From positions 1-6,820 of the forward strand of contig JAFGJF010000270.1 in the NCBI GenBank assembly GCA_016929205.1: a stretch of DNA of 6,820 nucleotides. The letters run 5' to 3'. The position numbers and the translations under genes were made by a program. Positions 5,124 to 6,820 of this stretch are shown here, one piece after another. Numbering within the stretch: position 1 is the stretch's first letter; each line of letters begins with the position of its first letter. Source of the stretch: Anaerolineae bacterium. GTDB taxonomy: Bacteria; Chloroflexota; Anaerolineae; JAFGEY01. The notes under the pieces were generated by a model that had not been told where the DNA came from, did no database searches, and saw only the letters and a program-made list of their open reading frames with translations.

Positions 5124-6820
5124 CTATAGACCCGCTTCAGCTCGGGCGACGATCTCTTGTTGCAGCTCAGGCACAAGGGTCACAAAATAGGCCGTGAATC
5201 CCGCCACGCGCACCACCAGGTCGCGGTAGCGCTCCGGGTGCTTTTGTGCGAGCTTGAATGTCTCGGCGTCGACCACCGTGACCTGCACCTGTTCCCCACC
5301 CATCGCCACGTAACTTTTGAGCAGACTGACCAACCGCTCCAGTCCCACTTCTCCCTGCAAATGGGCGGGCGCTAAACGCAGATTGATCGCCGCACCGCCG
5401 GGCACCAGCCGGTAATCGGCCTTGGACAGCGAGCACAGCGTGGCCGTCGCGCCGCTCGTGTTGCAGCCTTGCGATGGCGATCCGCCGTCGCTCAACGTCT
5501 CTCCGGCCCGCCGGCCGTTGGCCGAAGCCGCCGTCCTGGCGCCCATGCTGGTGTGGCTCAATACCGATCCCAACATCGCATAGTGGATCGCCTGTGGCGA
5601 GGGCGACGGATAGGAACGCGCCTGACGCCCAAGGCTCTCGATGACCCGCACCGCTACCGCATCGGCGCGCTCGTCGTCGTTGCCGTACTTGGGCGCGCGG
5701 TTACGACACAGGAAAAGCGCCCGTTCGTGTCCTTGAAAATCGGCCGCCAGCGCGGCCAGCAAATCGTCCATCGCCAGCAGCGCTTCATCATAAACCAACG
5801 TCTTGATCGCCGCAAGGCTGTCCACGGTCGTGCCCAGCCCCACGCCATATGCCCCGGTGAGCAGGTAGCGCGCCCCACCGCCAGTGGCATCCAATCCGCG
5901 CTGCAGGCAGTCGTGGATAAATGCCGAGTTGAGCGGTTCGGGCGCATGCCCGGCCAATACGGTATCGTAGGCATCTTTGGCGGCCAGCATCTCGTACAGC
6001 GCGTGCTCGACCTGACATTCGTAGGCCGCAAACAGATCGTCGAACCAACCAAACCGCCTGGGATCGCCCGTCGATGGCCCCAACCGCACACCGCTCAACA
6101 GATCGCGGCCGTCGTTCAAAGCCAGCTCCAGGCACTTGGCCAGGTTGAGGTAACAATCGGTCCACGGCGCGCCCAGACCCGGCAAAAACGTCTCCACGCA
6201 GCCCACCTGGGCGTGATCGCGCGCCTCCTCTATAGGCAGGCCATAATCCAGCAAGCCGGGGACGATCACCTCGTCGTTAAAAATCGCCGGATGCCCCGCG
6301 CCTCTTCGCATGGTGCGAGCGATCTCGCGCCAGTAGGCATCGGTTGTGCCGGCATGCACGCGCGTCGAGAGGTTGGGCTGCTTGCGGCTGACCCAGCGAT
6401 CGACTTGCAGGCACAAAAAACTCAACTCGTTGGTCGCGTCCTCTCCGTCCAACGTCTGCCCGCCCAGGCTGAGGTGGGCGATGTCGTCTCCCTCGCGGTT
6501 GAGCTTGATCCAGAACATGGCCAACAGCTCCCGCGCCCGGTCGACGGCCAGGTCTCCAGCCTCCAGGTCGGCCCGGTAGAACCGGCACAGGTACTGGTCA
6601 AAGCGGCCAAACGAGTGTCCGACCCCGCCATCGTCCATTTTTATGCCGAGGTGGACAAACCACACCAGTTGCAACGCCTCCAAAAAGGTGCGCGGGGGGT
6701 GCACGGCGAGCCAGTCACAGCGGTTGGCGATCTGGTCCAGCTCGACTTGTCTGGCCTGGTTGTCCTCGGTCACCGCCAATTGTCGGGCCAGCGCCGCATA
6801 GCGCCGGATATAGGCCGAGA
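5124..6820 (-). CDS. Glycyl radical enzyme, dehydratase/eliminase type (N terminus cut by window edge)
   Basis: The frame stays open through the right edge (upstream residues SAYIRRYAALARQ are typical of the family), so the true start lies outside; 564 residues are visible and about 200-250 are missing. Numbering from the TTG at 6779, GHSFGRFDQYL (H55) matches the active-site His region of glycerol dehydratase-type enzymes. GCVE supplies the thiyl cysteine C194 and catalytic base E196, and D208 is 14 residues after the Cys, the same spacing as C433/E435/D447 of glycerol dehydratase. The C-terminal motif RVAGFTAYF places the glycyl radical on G527, near the end as in all family members. The Cys-Cys pair of pyruvate formate-lyase is absent, so a radical-based elimination (water or another leaving group) on a polyol or sugar-like substrate is the better prediction. 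Such enzymes work only without oxygen and need a radical-SAM activase, which is not in the window. The next gene starts 23 bases downstream. Family is firm; substrate unknown. Confidence 0.93.
   Translation of the reverse strand, partial: SAYIRRYAALARQLAVTEDNQARQVELDQIANRCDWLAVHPPRTFLEALQLVWFVHLGIKMDDGGVGHSFGRFDQYLCRFYRADLEAGDLAVDRARELLAMFWIKLNREGDDIAHLSLGGQTLDGEDATNELSFLCLQVDRWVSRKQPNLSTRVHAGTTDAYWREIARTMRRGAGHPAIFNDEVIVPGLLDYGLPIEEARDHAQVGCVETFLPGLGAPWTDCYLNLAKCLELALNDGRDLLSGVRLGPSTGDPRRFGWFDDLFAAYECQVEHALYEMLAAKDAYDTVLAGHAPEPLNSAFIHDCLQRGLDATGGGARYLLTGAYGVGLGTTVDSLAAIKTLVYDEALLAMDDLLAALAADFQGHERALFLCRNRAPKYGNDDERADAVAVRVIESLGRQARSYPSPSPQAIHYAMLGSVLSHTSMGARTAASANGRRAGETLSDGGSPSQGCNTSGATATLCSLSKADYRLVPGGAAINLRLAPAHLQGEVGLERLVSLLKSYVAMGGEQVQVTVVDAETFKLAQKHPERYRDLVVRVAGFTAYFVTLVPELQQEIVARAEAGL

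Noticed and set aside
3886..5190. Plus-strand open frame of 434 codons
   Set aside because: It is antisense to the dehydratase gene and runs into the GRE gene. The minus frame has conserved metal-binding and catalytic motifs and a perfect ribosome binding site; the plus frame has neither.
5124..6820. Annotation of the GRE as pyruvate formate-lyase
   Set aside because: The adjacent Cys-Cys pair needed for pyruvate cleavage is missing and the GCVE plus downstream Asp pattern of eliminases is present.

Overview
The window carries four protein-coding genes, all on the minus strand, so transcription runs from the right edge to the left. Two of them are cut by the window edges. The best guess for the source is an anaerobic member of the Chloroflexota (Anaerolineae-like). 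This rests on the kinase-like protein, whose long Thr/Pro-rich 'TPTPT'-type linker between a membrane helix and an SH3b-like domain is common in that phylum, and on the oxygen-sensitive glycyl radical enzyme. The placement is inference; there is no rRNA or other marker gene here.

Right part (6820 to 3925): a glycyl radical enzyme (GRE), missing its N terminus beyond the window, is followed after only 23 bases by an enolase-superfamily sugar-acid dehydratase with its own strong ribosome binding site. The two look like one operon. The GRE is not a pyruvate formate-lyase: its active site has the Cys-x-Glu pattern, plus an Asp 14 residues after the Cys, as in dehydratase-type GREs (glycerol, propanediol, choline and hydroxyproline families). 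The pair suggests anaerobic breakdown of a polyhydroxylated, sugar-derived compound. The substrate is unknown and no GRE-activating enzyme lies in the window.

Middle part (3924 to 1973): a possible sigma70-type promoter and a TTG start lead into a 606-residue membrane protein. It has a protein-kinase fold at the N terminus in which every catalytic residue I could align is replaced except the catalytic-loop Asn, so it is a predicted pseudokinase. One transmembrane helix, a Thr/Pro-rich stalk with a 24-residue tandem repeat, an SH3b-like domain and a beta-rich C-terminal domain follow. Its base composition looks lower in G+C than the metabolic genes on both sides.

Left part (1972 to 1): a 211-base intergenic region holds a near-consensus promoter (TTGACG, 17 bp, TATAGT) flanked by two inverted copies of a 9-bp sequence about 83 bp apart, a plausible looping operator. 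It drives a family GH38 alpha-mannosidase, of which the first 587 residues are visible, with all four expected zinc ligands. A combined reading is a glycan/sugar-acid catabolic region (mannosidase, sugar-acid dehydratase, GRE) with a possible cell-envelope sensor in between. The link between the sensor and the metabolic genes rests only on proximity. No RNA genes, insertion sequences, CRISPR arrays or convincing terminators were seen, and no gene-free stretch exceeds about 210 bases.
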